Of a stretch of 64,000 nt of DNA, positions 22,892 to 33,194 are shown piece after piece. This stretch comes from Dehalococcoidia bacterium (GTDB lineage Bacteria; Chloroflexota; Dehalococcoidia; Lucifugimonadales; JAGWBF01): positions 230,597-294,596 of the forward strand of contig JAGWBJ010000005.1 of NCBI GenBank assembly GCA_021295955.1, given 5' to 3'. A program made the position numbers and the translations under genes. The stretch's first letter is position 1. Every line of letters starts with the position of its first letter. Under the pieces are notes generated by a model that worked only from the letters and a program-made list of their open reading frames with translations, did no database searches and was not told the origin of the DNA.

Positions 22892-24637
22892 ATGGCCGAC
22901 TCCCACGCCCTGAGAGTGGAGACCGATCTGGCTGTGCCCATGCGCGATGGAACGGTGCTGCGGGCCGATCTGTACCGTCCCGACGGACCCGGTCCGTACC
23001 CGGTCCTGCTGCAGAGGACACCCTACGACAAGACCGCCCCCGGCGGCATGCTAAGCCTGGACCCGTTGAAGTCCGCCAAGCGGGGATACGCCACGGTCAT
23101 CCAGGACGTCCGGGGCAGGTACGCCTCCGAGGGAGAGTTCTACGCCTTCCGGGACGAGATCAACGACGGGTACGACACGGTCGAGTGGGCGGCGGCCCAG
23201 CCCTGGTCCTCGGGCAAGGTGGGGATGTACGGCGCGTCGTACGTGGGGGCCACCCAGTGGCTGGCGGCCCTCTCCAAGCCGCCGCACCTGACCACCATCG
23301 TCCCCAACGTGACGGCTTCCAACTACCACGAGGGCTGGACGTACCAGGGGGGCGCCTTCGAGCTGGGGTTCAACGTCTCCTGGACGTTGGCCCAGCTCAC
23401 CCTGGCCAACCTGGAGAACCTGGGCGGGAGGCTGGGCCTCTCGGACCAGACCCGCGAAGACCTGGTCCGGGCCGTCGACGGGATGGAGGAAACCTTCCGG
23501 TACCTCCCCATGGGAGACCTCCCACACCTGAAGGGCGGCCTGGCCGACTATTTCTACGACTGGCTGGCCCACCCGGAATACGACGACTACTGGAAGGCCC
23601 TCAGCATCGAGGAGAACCACTCCAGGCTCAACGTCCCCGCCTATCACATAGGCGGCTGGTACGACATCTTCCTGGGAGGGACGATACGCAACTACCTGGG
23701 GATGCGGGAGAAGGCGGCTGGGGACGAAGGCCGTAACGGACAGAGGCTGATCGTGGGGCCCTGGGTCCACGGCTCCCGAAGCGGCAGCACGGCCGGGAGC
23801 CACTACTTCGGGCTGGCGGCGGACGCCCTTAGCATCGACCTGGACGGCCTTCACTACCGGTGGTACGACCACTGGCTGAAGGGGATGGACAACGGCGTGA
23901 TGGACGGACCGCCGGTCCGCATATTCGTCATGGGGGACGACGCGTGGCGCTCCGAGGACGAGTGGCCCCCCGCCAGGGCCCGTGCCGTCGACTACTACCT
24001 CCACAGCGGGGGCGGAGCAAACTCCGTGCGGGGCGACGGCAGCCTCAGCACCGAGGCCCCCGGCCACGAGCCGCCGGACGTGTTCCTGTACAACCCGGCC
24101 AACCCGGCGCCCACCCAGGGAGGCGCCCTGTGCTGCAACCCGTACTTCATGCCCTACGGGGCCTTCGACCAGGGCGACGTGGAGGCGCGGGAGGACGTGC
24201 TGGTCTACTCGACCCCGCCGCTGGCAAAGGATGTGGAGGTGACAGGGCCGGTGACGGTAACTCTATGGGCCGCGTCCTCGGCCACCGACACCGATTTCAC
24301 CGCCAAGCTGGTGGACGTGTGCGACCATGGTTGCACACGCAACATCACCGACGGCATAATCCGGGCCCGGTACCGGGACTCCACCGAGTCGGCCAGCTTC
24401 ATCGAGCCCGGCCGGGCCTACCGGTATACCATCGACCTGTGGGCGACCAGCAACGTCTTCAAGGCGGGGCACAGGATCCGGGTGGAGGTCTCCAGCAGCA
24501 ACTTCCCGCGCTTCGACCGGAATACAAACACGGGCGGCTCCATCGCCTCCGAGGCCGCCCCCAAACCGGCGCTGCAGACCGTGTTCCACGACTCCCAGCA
24601 CCCCTCCCACATCAGCCTGTCCGTGGTGTCCAGATAG
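22892..24637 (+). CDS. CocE/NonD family hydrolase (X-Pro dipeptidyl-peptidase S15 type)
   Basis: MRDGTVLRADLYRPDGPGPYPVLLQRTPYDK, GMYGASYVGATQW, HIGGWYDIFLGG. Confidence 0.95.
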   Translation: MADSHALRVETDLAVPMRDGTVLRADLYRPDGPGPYPVLLQRTPYDKTAPGGMLSLDPLKSAKRGYATVIQDVRGRYASEGEFYAFRDEINDGYDTVEWAAAQPWSSGKVGMYGASYVGATQWLAALSKPPHLTTIVPNVTASNYHEGWTYQGGAFELGFNVSWTLAQLTLANLENLGGRLGLSDQTREDLVRAVDGMEETFRYLPMGDLPHLKGGLADYFYDWLAHPEYDDYWKALSIEENHSRLNVPAYHIGGWYDIFLGGTIRNYLGMREKAAGDEGRNGQRLIVGPWVHGSRSGSTAGSHYFGLAADALSIDLDGLHYRWYDHWLKGMDNGVMDGPPVRIFVMGDDAWRSEDEWPPARARAVDYYLHSGGGANSVRGDGSLSTEAPGHEPPDVFLYNPANPAPTQGGALCCNPYFMPYGAFDQGDVEAREDVLVYSTPPLAKDVEVTGPVTVTLWAASSATDTDFTAKLVDVCDHGCTRNITDGIIRARYRDSTESASFIEPGRAYRYTIDLWATSNVFKAGHRIRVEVSSSNFPRFDRNTNTGGSIASEAAPKPALQTVFHDSQHPSHISLSVVSR

Positions 24638-24674
24638 CCGGGGGCGGGGACGCAGGCCCCGCGGGCCCGGTCCC

Positions 24675-25733
24675 TTACACGTCCATCCGCTGGACCTTGA
24701 CGGTCCGGCCCGTGGTCGCGGACTCGATGACGGCCACCGTCACCTCCACGACCCTGAGCCCGTCGATTCCCGAGGCATAGGGCTCCGTGTCCTGACGCAC
24801 GGCGCGGTTGAAGGCCTCGACCTGTTCCCTGGTCGTGCCCAGGAGGTCGGTCTCCCACTCCTCGACGCTGTTCACCGTCTCGCTCACCACCTCCAGCTTG
24901 CCCTGGAGGGGTATGCCCATGGTGTTCTCCAGCACGATCCGGCCGTCGCTTCCGTAGACGATGGCGTCGGCCCTCATGTCGGGCATCTTGCGCCCGCATA
25001 CGGCCATCCCGATGGCGCCGCCGTCGAACCGCAGCAGGATGGTCGCCAGGTGCTCCAGGGCCTTCTCCGCCCTCTGGCCGTCGGTCATCGCCGCCACCTC
25101 GACCACCTCGCTGTCCAGCAGGTACCGGAGGGCGTTGACTGCGTGGACTCCCTGGCCCATCATGGCCGAAGCGCCGCCCACCAGCTCCGGCGTCTCCCAC
25201 CACTCGTTCAGGCCTCCACTCCGGGCGGGCGGCTCCAGCATGCCCCGGGTGCCTCCGGCCCACTGGGCCTGGGCCAGGGAGACGGTGCCCACCACGCCGT
25301 CCTTTACCATCCGCCGGGACTTCTGGTAACCGGGATGGTGGACCGACTCGAACCCCAGGCCCAGCTTGACACCGTTGGCCCGGCACGCGCGTATCATGTC
25401 CGCGGCGTCCTCCGGGGTCAGGGCCATGGGCTTCTCGCACAGCACGTGCTTGCCGGCCTTGGCGGCCGTCTGCGTGTAGGGGCTGTGGAGGTTGTTGGGA
25501 GACGCTATGTAGACCACGTCGACCCTGGGGTCCGTCACCAGCTCCTCCACCGAGTCGTAGGCCGCCGAGGCCCCGTGGCGTTCGGCGAAAGCCTGGGCGC
25601 GGCCCATGTTCCTGCTGCATACGGCCACCAGCTCCGCGTCATCGGCCGCCCGAATACTGGGAGCGAAGGTGGTCTCGGGATAGTGTCCGGGACTGATTAT
25701 GGCCCATCCTAGAGGCAAGGAAGCACCTCCCAA
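24675..25733 (-). CDS. Gfo/Idh/MocA family oxidoreductase
   Basis: AVCSRNMGRAQAFAERHG, VYIASPNNLHSPYTQTAAKAGKHVLCEKPMAL. Confidence 0.95.
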   Translation of the reverse strand: MGGASLPLGWAIISPGHYPETTFAPSIRAADDAELVAVCSRNMGRAQAFAERHGASAAYDSVEELVTDPRVDVVYIASPNNLHSPYTQTAAKAGKHVLCEKPMALTPEDAADMIRACRANGVKLGLGFESVHHPGYQKSRRMVKDGVVGTVSLAQAQWAGGTRGMLEPPARSGGLNEWWETPELVGGASAMMGQGVHAVNALRYLLDSEVVEVAAMTDGQRAEKALEHLATILLRFDGGAIGMAVCGRKMPDMRADAIVYGSDGRIVLENTMGIPLQGKLEVVSETVNSVEEWETDLLGTTREQVEAFNRAVRQDTEPYASGIDGLRVVEVTVAVIESATTGRTVKVQRMDV

Positions 25734-25841
25734 ATAAGGAGTCCGAGAATGGGAAGAAGATACGGGAACCGGGCCGTTTCTGTCAAACGCCTCCGCTGGC
25801 TGGACCCGGGCCGGGCGAGGGTCCCGCAGGGCCTGCGGCCT

Positions 25842-25870
25842 TTGACTTTTGGACGCCCGGCGGGTACAAT
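25842..25870 (+). promoter_or_regulatory. Sigma70-type promoter upstream of the DsbA-like selenoprotein
   Basis: TTGACT-N17-TACAAT. Confidence 0.7.
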
Positions 25871-25891
25871 CCGCTCGATAGGAGGTGCTCT

Positions 25892-26521
25892 ATGGAACCT
25901 GTGAAAGTGAAGGCCTACTACGACTTCCGTTGACCCTACGTCTACAACGCGGCCGTGTGGCTTGCGAAGGTGCGAGAGACGTACGGTGACAACCTGGACA
26001 TAGACTGGAAACCCTTCTACCTGGCCCAGGCCAACAGCAATGAAGGACCCGAGTGGAAGGCGTGGGAGCAGGAGGAGGACAGCGCCACCCTGGGACTCCA
26101 GGCCTTCGCGGCGGCCGAGGCCGCGGCCCGGCAGGGCACCGCGGCCTTCGAGGGGTTCATGCTAGCGATGCTCAGGGCGAGGCACGAGGACCGGAAGGAC
26201 CTCTCGGACGAGAACGTGATCTTGGACGCCGCCCAGACCGCGAGACTGGACATGGCCCGGTTCCGGGAGGACATGAAGGACCCGACCATCATACCCGAGA
26301 CGGGGAAGAGCCACATAGAAGCCGTCGAGGAGCACGGCGTGTTCGGCGTGCCCACCTTCATCTTCCCCAACGGCGCTTCCGCGTTCCTGAAGGCTTACGT
26401 CCCGCCCGACGAAGACGCAGTAGGCATGTTCGAGGACCTCACCGACGTCATGAGCAAATGGAAGTTCATCGGCGAGGTGAAGCGCCCCCAGCCTCCCTGG
26501 CCCAAGGGAGTGTTCGCCTAG
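25892..26521 (+). CDS. DsbA/FrnE-like thioredoxin-fold protein, candidate selenoprotein (in-frame TGA at 25931-25933)
   Basis: aggaggtg RBS then MEPVKVKAYYDFR-TGA-PYVYNAAVWLAKVRETYG...GVFGVPTFIF; TGA sits at the family's catalytic Cys. Confidence 0.85.
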
Positions 26522-26530
26522 AGGGACCCC

Positions 26531-27238
26531 GTGGTGCGCCGCGCGACCCCTCTGGAAAGGACATTGGGTCTAAAGTTCAGGGACCCGGCCCTGCTGGAGC
26601 AGGCCCTGATCCACCCATCGTACATAAACGAGGCCGGCCCGTCGGGGTCGGCCCTCGTTTCGTACGATAGGTTGGAGTTCCTGGGAGACGCGGTGCTGGG
26701 CGCCGCGGTGACCGCAGAGCTGTTCCACCGCTGCCCCGACCTCCCAGAGGGACAGTTGACCAAGCTCCGGTCGTCCCTGGTCAGCGGCAACACTCTGGCC
26801 CGGGTGGCCCGCGGGCTGCAGGTGGGGCAGTACCTCAGACTGGGCCGGGGCGAGGCGGCCAGCGGCGGCGCGAACCGGGATACGAACCTGGCGGCGGCGC
26901 TGGAGGCCATCGTGGGCGCCGCCTTCCTCGACCGGGGATTCGACCAGGCCCGGAAGCTCGTAATCGGCCTGATGGATGGCGAGACGCAACGAGTCCTCTC
27001 CTCGGGCATACCCGAAGACCCCAAGTCCCGCCTCCAGGAGGTGGCCCAGCGCATGGGAAACAATCCTCCCAGCTATCGCACGGTGGGCGAAGAGGGCCGT
27101 GACAACAGCAAGGAGTTCGAGGCGGAAGTGCTCATGAACGGCGAGGTCCTCGGCAGGGGACGGGGCACGCGCAAGGTCGACGCCCAGAGGCAGGCCGCTC
27201 GGGAAGCCCTGAGACGGCTGGAAGGTGTTCGTACGTAG
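26531..27238 (+). CDS. rnc: Ribonuclease III
   Basis: YDRLEFLGDAVL signature; DTNLAAALEAIVGAAFLD; dsRBD. Confidence 0.97.
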   Translation: MVRRATPLERTLGLKFRDPALLEQALIHPSYINEAGPSGSALVSYDRLEFLGDAVLGAAVTAELFHRCPDLPEGQLTKLRSSLVSGNTLARVARGLQVGQYLRLGRGEAASGGANRDTNLAAALEAIVGAAFLDRGFDQARKLVIGLMDGETQRVLSSGIPEDPKSRLQEVAQRMGNNPPSYRTVGEEGRDNSKEFEAEVLMNGEVLGRGRGTRKVDAQRQAAREALRRLEGVRT

Positions 27239-27240
27239 AC

Positions 27241-28206
27241 ATGCTGGGGCTGCTTCGACGGAACCGGCAAAAGTCCCGGGAGGCTACAGAGGCGGGGGTC
27301 AAACGGAGTCGCGAGTCCTGGTTCGGCCGGGTGGCCCGGCTTCTGCGGGCGGGCCGCATGGACGAGGAAGTGTGGGAGGAGCTGGAAGAGGCGCTCCTGT
27401 CCGCCGACGTCGGCGTGGAGACCTCCCTGAGTCTGATAGAGAGGCTTAGAAACGAGGCCGGGGAGCGGGGCGTCCGGGAGCATAGCGACCTGATGGAGGT
27501 CCTCAAGCGCGACATCTCGGCCAGGCTTGCCGACGACCGGGCGGAGGACGTATGGCTCGAGTCCACCGACCACCCCGCACCCTTCGTAGTCCTGGTCGTG
27601 GGCGTCAACGGCTCGGGCAAGACGACCAGCATAGCCAAGCTGGCGTACCACTTCAAGGCCGCCGGGAAGAAGGTCATCCTGGCCGCGGGAGACACGTTCC
27701 GGGCCGCAGCCATCGACCAGATCCAGCTCTGGGGCGAGCGTGTGGGGGTGGACGTCGTCAGCCATCAGCCCGGGGGAGACCCGGGAGCCGTGGCGTTCGA
27801 CGCCTTCCAGGCGGCCAAGTCCCGGGGGGCGGACGTGCTGATCGTCGATACGGCGGGCCGCCTCCACACCAAGTCCAACCTGATGGATGAGCTCAAGAAG
27901 ATTCGCAGGGTAATCAACAGGCTGGACCCGTCGGCCCCGCACCAGGTCCTGCTGACCCTCGACGCGACCACCGGCCACAACGGTCTCGGCCAGGCACGGT
28001 ACTTCACCGAGGCGGTGAGCTGCACGGGGATCGTGTTGGCCAAGCTGGACGGCACAGCCAAGGGCGGGATCGTACTGGCCATCAAAGAGCAGTTGGACGT
28101 GCCCATCCTTTTCATAGGCACGGGCGAAGGGCTGGAGGACATGGCGCCCTTCGACGCCGAGGGATTCGTCGAGGCGCTCCTGGAACCGGCGCCCGCGGCC
28201 TCCTGA
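27241..28206 (+). CDS. ftsY: Signal recognition particle receptor FtsY
   Basis: GVNGSGKTTSIAKLA, DTFRAAAIDQ, DTAGRLHTKSNLMDEL, KLDGTAKGG. Confidence 0.97.
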   Translation: MLGLLRRNRQKSREATEAGVKRSRESWFGRVARLLRAGRMDEEVWEELEEALLSADVGVETSLSLIERLRNEAGERGVREHSDLMEVLKRDISARLADDRAEDVWLESTDHPAPFVVLVVGVNGSGKTTSIAKLAYHFKAAGKKVILAAGDTFRAAAIDQIQLWGERVGVDVVSHQPGGDPGAVAFDAFQAAKSRGADVLIVDTAGRLHTKSNLMDELKKIRRVINRLDPSAPHQVLLTLDATTGHNGLGQARYFTEAVSCTGIVLAKLDGTAKGGIVLAIKEQLDVPILFIGTGEGLEDMAPFDAEGFVEALLEPAPAAS

Positions 28207-28317
28207 GCCCCTTTGGCGCCTGCCCCGGCGCATCCGGCTCCGCCTCCCCGCACGTAGGAAATGACAGGGTCTTCCAAGATGGACCATCCAGGCCACGGCG
28301 TACACCCAGGGTAGTCC

Positions 28318-30747
28318 GTGCACCACGCCATCATCTGGCTTCTGAGCGTCGAGCTTCTGGGGCTGGCGGTGCTGCCCCTTACGTATGCCCTATTCCGGCG
28401 GCTGCCGGACCGAGGGCTGGTCCTGTCCAAGGTCCTGGCCCTGCTCCTGGTGTCCTATCTGCTGTGGGTCCTGGGCACGTCCCACATCCTGCCCAACACC
28501 CAGTACTCCGTAATCGCCATCGCCGCCGTGCTGGCCGGCGTATCCTACGGCCTGATGCGCCGCCGCCTACCCGACCTGGTCTCCTTCGTCAAGGCGGAGA
28601 GGCTGCCTCTGCTGGCGGCGGAGGCGGTGTTCCTGGCCCTGTTCGCCCTCTGGGTCGCCATCGTGTACCACACCCCCGCCATAAACCACACCGAAAAGCC
28701 AATGGACTTTGCCTTCCTCAACGCCATTCTGAAGTCCACCTACTTCCCGCCGGAGGACCCCTGGCTGTCGGGACACTCCATCAGCTACTACTACTTCGGC
28801 CACTTCATAATGGCGACTCTGACCAAGCTCACCGCCATCCCCTCCAACATCTCCTACAACCTGTCCATCGCCATTCTACCGGCCCTGGCCGGTATGGGGG
28901 CCTTCAGCTTGGTCTACAATTTGGTCCGCCGCTCCGGCGCCGATACCCTTCGGGCCGTGCTCTTCGCCCTTGCCGCGCCCGTCTTCGTCGTGCTGATTGG
29001 CAACCTGGAAGGGGTGCTGGAGCTTGTGCAGGCCAGGGGGTGGGGGTCGGAGGGCTTCTGGGGATGGGTGTCGATCAAGGGGCTGGCAAGCGGATCGGCG
29101 GAGGGAGGCCTGTTCCCCGGCGACCACCTGTGGTGGTGGCGCGCCACCAGGATCATCGATACGGTAAGGGACGGCATCAGCCTGGACTACACCATCACAG
29201 AGTTCCCCTTCTTCAGCTTCGTGCTGGGAGACCTGCACCCCCACGCATCCTCCCTCCCCTTCCTGGTCCTGAACCTGGCCCTGGCATTGAATCTGCTCGG
29301 CTCCCGGAGTAGGATAGAGCCCTCGTGGTTCCTGCAACGACCGTGGGAGACGGCGGCCATCACCCTGTCTCTCGGCGCGCTGGCCTTCATAAACATCTGG
29401 GACCTGCCGGTCTTCGCGGCCATTCTGGCAGTCACGGTACTGGCCAAGAGCTACGGGGACCGGTCGGGCAACGTGGCCAGGACGCTGCTCTCCACCGCGT
29501 CTTTCATGGCGCCCGTGCTCCTGGGCGCCGTGCTGCTGTACCTACCCTTCTACCTGACCCTGGACAGCCAGGCGGCGGGGATACTCCCGACCCGCGACGC
29601 CATGGCCACGCGGCCCTTCTTCTTCTTCCTGATATGGGGACTATTCCTCCTGGCCGGGGGGTACTTCTTGCTGGCACAGCTAGCGACTTCGGGGAGCCTG
29701 TTAGGCCGGAACGCGGGGACCCTGGGCTTCACCCTGGCGGTGGCGGTGTTCCCCTTCGTACTGTGGGCGTGCATCAAGATGGTCGTCAGCCCCTTCGAAG
29801 GAGGAGTAGCCGACGCCCTGGGCACCGTAGGCAGCCGCCTGGGCAAACTTCTGCCGGGGATGGCCATAGTTGCCCTGGCCCTGGCCGGCGTCCTTTCCAG
29901 GATGAGGGAGGGCGGCGGCACTGCGGCCGTCTTCCCGCTGCTGATGTTGGGCATCGCCTTTTACCTGCTGCTGGGCGCAGAGCTCTTCTACCTGGTAGAC
30001 CTGTTCGGCACGCGAATGAACACCGTGTTCAAGACCTACTATCAGGCCTGGCTGTTGCTGGCAATCGTTTCCGCCTACGGCCTCTACTACGGCTACGCCA
30101 ACCCCCTTCCGTCCCTCGGCCGGATGCACGGCCGTTTTTCAAGACTCTTGCCTCTGGTAGAGAGAGCCAGAAAGATGACCCCGTGCGTCTGGCTCGGGCT
30201 GGTCGGCGCCCTCACCATCGCGTCCCTCTACTACCCTGTGGGCGCCGCCCTGGACCGCGCCGGCCAATCGAGGGAGGCCACCCTGGACGGGCTGGCCTTT
30301 CTGCGAGAGCACCATCCCGGGGAGTACGAAGCGATAATGTGGCTGAGGGACGAAGCGCCCCGGGGACGCATCGTCGAGGCGGTGGGAGGCAGCTACACCG
30401 ACCACGGCCGGATCTCCTCTTCCACCGGGCTTCCCACCATCCTCGGCTGGCCGGGACACGAGCACCAGTGGAGGGGATCCACCAGGGAGTTCGACGGGCG
30501 GGAAGGGGACGTGGAGCAGATCTACACGGCCGGCGACTCCACCATGGTGCATCGGCTGTTGGAGACGTACGACGTACGATACGTCTACGTCGGCGCACGG
30601 GAGAGGGCCCGGTACGGGCCCGACCGGTTCGGGGCCTTCCACTCGTTCTTGAAGCCCGTGTTCCGCAATTCGGAAGTGGTCATATACCAGAGGGCGCAAA
30701 CCCAGCCCCCAGGCCTGGTAAAGACGTACCGTGCAGACGCTGGATAG
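28318..30747 (+). CDS. DUF2298 'YYY' membrane protein
   Basis: HSISYYYFGHFIMATLTKL, SFVLGDLHPHASSLPF, multi-TM. Confidence 0.88.
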   Translation: MHHAIIWLLSVELLGLAVLPLTYALFRRLPDRGLVLSKVLALLLVSYLLWVLGTSHILPNTQYSVIAIAAVLAGVSYGLMRRRLPDLVSFVKAERLPLLAAEAVFLALFALWVAIVYHTPAINHTEKPMDFAFLNAILKSTYFPPEDPWLSGHSISYYYFGHFIMATLTKLTAIPSNISYNLSIAILPALAGMGAFSLVYNLVRRSGADTLRAVLFALAAPVFVVLIGNLEGVLELVQARGWGSEGFWGWVSIKGLASGSAEGGLFPGDHLWWWRATRIIDTVRDGISLDYTITEFPFFSFVLGDLHPHASSLPFLVLNLALALNLLGSRSRIEPSWFLQRPWETAAITLSLGALAFINIWDLPVFAAILAVTVLAKSYGDRSGNVARTLLSTASFMAPVLLGAVLLYLPFYLTLDSQAAGILPTRDAMATRPFFFFLIWGLFLLAGGYFLLAQLATSGSLLGRNAGTLGFTLAVAVFPFVLWACIKMVVSPFEGGVADALGTVGSRLGKLLPGMAIVALALAGVLSRMREGGGTAAVFPLLMLGIAFYLLLGAELFYLVDLFGTRMNTVFKTYYQAWLLLAIVSAYGLYYGYANPLPSLGRMHGRFSRLLPLVERARKMTPCVWLGLVGALTIASLYYPVGAALDRAGQSREATLDGLAFLREHHPGEYEAIMWLRDEAPRGRIVEAVGGSYTDHGRISSSTGLPTILGWPGHEHQWRGSTREFDGREGDVEQIYTAGDSTMVHRLLETYDVRYVYVGARERARYGPDRFGAFHSFLKPVFRNSEVVIYQRAQTQPPGLVKTYRADAG

Positions 30748-33139
30748 GCTCCCGCTGACCCGGCCATCCCTACCCCGGCTTCGACGCCCGGAGCTGGGTT
30801 GGGAGGCAGCGGCCTTCCTGGTCATCGCCCTGGGCGCCATGGCCCTCCGCCTATGGGAGCTGGACGGGCGGACCATGCACTACGACGAGAGCCTGCACGT
30901 CCACTACGCCTGGCGTCTGGCCAACGGTGAAGGCTACTCCCACAGCCCCTGGATGCACGGCCCCTTCCAGGTGGAGCTCACCGCCGTCATCTTCCGGCTG
31001 TTCTCCGACACGGATTTCACCGCCCGTCTGCTCTACGTCCTGTTCGGCACGGCACTGGTGTTCCTGCCCTTCTTCTTCCGCACCCACCTGGGGACCACCG
31101 GGGCCATAGTCGTTGCCCTGCTCCTTGCCCTGTCGCCGTCCCTGCTCTACTTCAGCCGCTTCGGGCGGAACGAGATCATCATGTCGGTGTGGACGGTGGC
31201 CCTTCTGATAATGCTCTGGCGCTACCTCCACGAGGGCAGGGACCGGTATCTGTACATGGCCTCGGCGGTGCTCGCCCTCATGTTCGCCACCAAGGAGACG
31301 GCCTACATCGTGGCCGTGATCTTCGGCGGCATTCTGTTCCTCGTCTCTCTCCCCGAGCTGGTGGCCGTCGCGACGGGCAGGACCAGGCTTGGCGAGATGG
31401 GTCGCGCCCCCGCCCTGCTGCTTCTCATCGTCACACTGACGTTGCCCCAGTGGGCGGCCGGCGTCAGCATTTTTCAGGAGAGCCTGGGGTTGGTGCTGGC
31501 CAACGGCGACGGCGGCACCGGGGAGGTGGGGCTGCCCCTGTGGGGTCCTCCCTACGCCATCTTTCCCATGGCAGACCTCCCGTTGGCCGCCGATGCCCTC
31601 GTGATAGCCAGCTTCGTGGCGCTGCCCGCTGTGGCGGCGGTCACCCGCGGGGGCCGCAGGCGGGCTCCGTGGCTGCTGGGGGCTGGCGCGGCGGGCGCTC
31701 TCTGCTACGCGTTCCTGGCGCTGCCCGACGGCTTCGTCGCCCGGGACTGGCTAATCGCCTTCGCCGCCCTTGCCGTTGCCCTGGTCGCCTCGGCGGCCAT
31801 CGGAATGCTGTGGCGATGGAAGGTATGGCTACTTTGCGCGGCCATCTTCTACCTGATATGGACGGCCCTTTACACCACCTTCTTCGGCCTGTTCGTCCAG
31901 CCCCACGGCTACTGCCCCACCGAGACGGGCGCCGCCCTCAACACCCTGTGCGCCAAGGTAGGGGGCGTATTCACCGGGTCCTGGCAGGGCCTGGGCTACT
32001 GGCTGGCCCAGCAGGAGGTGGCCCGCGGCGGGCAGCCATGGTACTACCACTTCATTACCGGGTCCCTGTACGAGTTCCTCCCGCTGTTCTTCGGCCTGGC
32101 GGCCATCGTCTACTTCGTCCGAAGGGCCGACCTGCTGGGCCTCGTCCTGGCCCTCTGGGCCCTCCTGACCCTCCTCGCGTACACCATCGCGTCTGAGAAG
32201 ATGCCCTGGCTCATCGTCAACATCACCGTGCCCTTCATACTGCTGTCGGGCAAGCTCATCGGCGAGCTGATAGACCGGCTGGACTGGAGACGGCTGCTGC
32301 GCAGCCCTTCCGCCCTGCCGCTGGGGCTGGCGCCGTTGGTCCTGGTCGCCGGGATATACCTCCTGAAACGATCGCTGGACCAGGGAGGCCTGGACTGGCA
32401 AGGTTGGGGGCTGGCGGCGGCCATAGCTGCAATGCTGGCCGGAAGCGCCTTCCTGCTGCTACGCAGCCGTCCCCGCGTGGGGGTGTCCCTGGCCGGCCTG
32501 GGCGTCGCCGCCCTCATGCTCGGATTCAGCACCTTCGTCGGGTTCAGGGTCACCTACAGCTACGACGACACGCCGGTCGAGATGCTCGTATACGCCCAGG
32601 GCAGCGCCGACCTCGTCAGAGTCCTGGACGACCTGGAGCGGGAGGGCGTCATTCCCGACGAGGCGGCCCGGCCCGCGGTGGAGATGGACTACGAGATATG
32701 GTACCCGATGAACTGGTACGTGAGACAGTCCCAGCGGGAGGGCTCGGTCGAGTTCCGCTGCTACAAATCGGAGACCGACGCGGACTACCAGCCCTGGTGC
32801 AGTCCCGTGAGCGAGCCGCCCTCCACCGGGGCCATTCTTCTCATCGAGGGCCACGCCAAACGGTATAGGAGCCACCTGGAGGGACACCAGGCCTCGGGGC
32901 CTCTCAAGGACCTCCTCTGGTTCCCCGAGGACACATACCGCCGTCCGGGAGCCAGCAGAGAGGAGCAGTGGTCTCCCGCGGAGCTGAAGGAGGACGCCCG
33001 CTTCATCGTCGACAAAGTGACAGCGGGGCAGTCGTGGAAGGACGCGATGGACTACTTCCTCTTCCGCCGGCTGGACTACCAGTGGTGGGACTCCAAGTTC
33101 TTCTCCTACGTGTCTCCGGAGGGTGACGGCTCGGGTTGA
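30731..33139 (+). CDS. TIGR03663/Agl23-like ArnT/PMT-type membrane glycosyltransferase
   Basis: HYDESLHVHYAWRLANGEGYSHSPWMHGPFQ; multi-TM; overlaps the upstream gene. Confidence 0.85.
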   Translation: MQTLDRLPLTRPSLPRLRRPELGWEAAAFLVIALGAMALRLWELDGRTMHYDESLHVHYAWRLANGEGYSHSPWMHGPFQVELTAVIFRLFSDTDFTARLLYVLFGTALVFLPFFFRTHLGTTGAIVVALLLALSPSLLYFSRFGRNEIIMSVWTVALLIMLWRYLHEGRDRYLYMASAVLALMFATKETAYIVAVIFGGILFLVSLPELVAVATGRTRLGEMGRAPALLLLIVTLTLPQWAAGVSIFQESLGLVLANGDGGTGEVGLPLWGPPYAIFPMADLPLAADALVIASFVALPAVAAVTRGGRRRAPWLLGAGAAGALCYAFLALPDGFVARDWLIAFAALAVALVASAAIGMLWRWKVWLLCAAIFYLIWTALYTTFFGLFVQPHGYCPTETGAALNTLCAKVGGVFTGSWQGLGYWLAQQEVARGGQPWYYHFITGSLYEFLPLFFGLAAIVYFVRRADLLGLVLALWALLTLLAYTIASEKMPWLIVNITVPFILLSGKLIGELIDRLDWRRLLRSPSALPLGLAPLVLVAGIYLLKRSLDQGGLDWQGWGLAAAIAAMLAGSAFLLLRSRPRVGVSLAGLGVAALMLGFSTFVGFRVTYSYDDTPVEMLVYAQGSADLVRVLDDLEREGVIPDEAARPAVEMDYEIWYPMNWYVRQSQREGSVEFRCYKSETDADYQPWCSPVSEPPSTGAILLIEGHAKRYRSHLEGHQASGPLKDLLWFPEDTYRRPGASREEQWSPAELKEDARFIVDKVTAGQSWKDAMDYFLFRRLDYQWWDSKFFSYVSPEGDGSG

Positions 33140-33165
33140 CACCCTTCTTGGCGCGGGACTACAAT
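33136..33165 (+). promoter_or_regulatory. Sigma70-type promoter
   Basis: TTGACA-N18-TACAAT. Confidence 0.65.
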
Positions 33166-33194
33166 AGGGCCTCTGAGAGGAGGGACACCGGTCA

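Noticed and set aside
25824-25838. Palindrome ccgcagg-g-cctgcgg as terminator
   Set aside because: Lies between divergently transcribed genes with no poly-T in a useful orientation for an upstream gene
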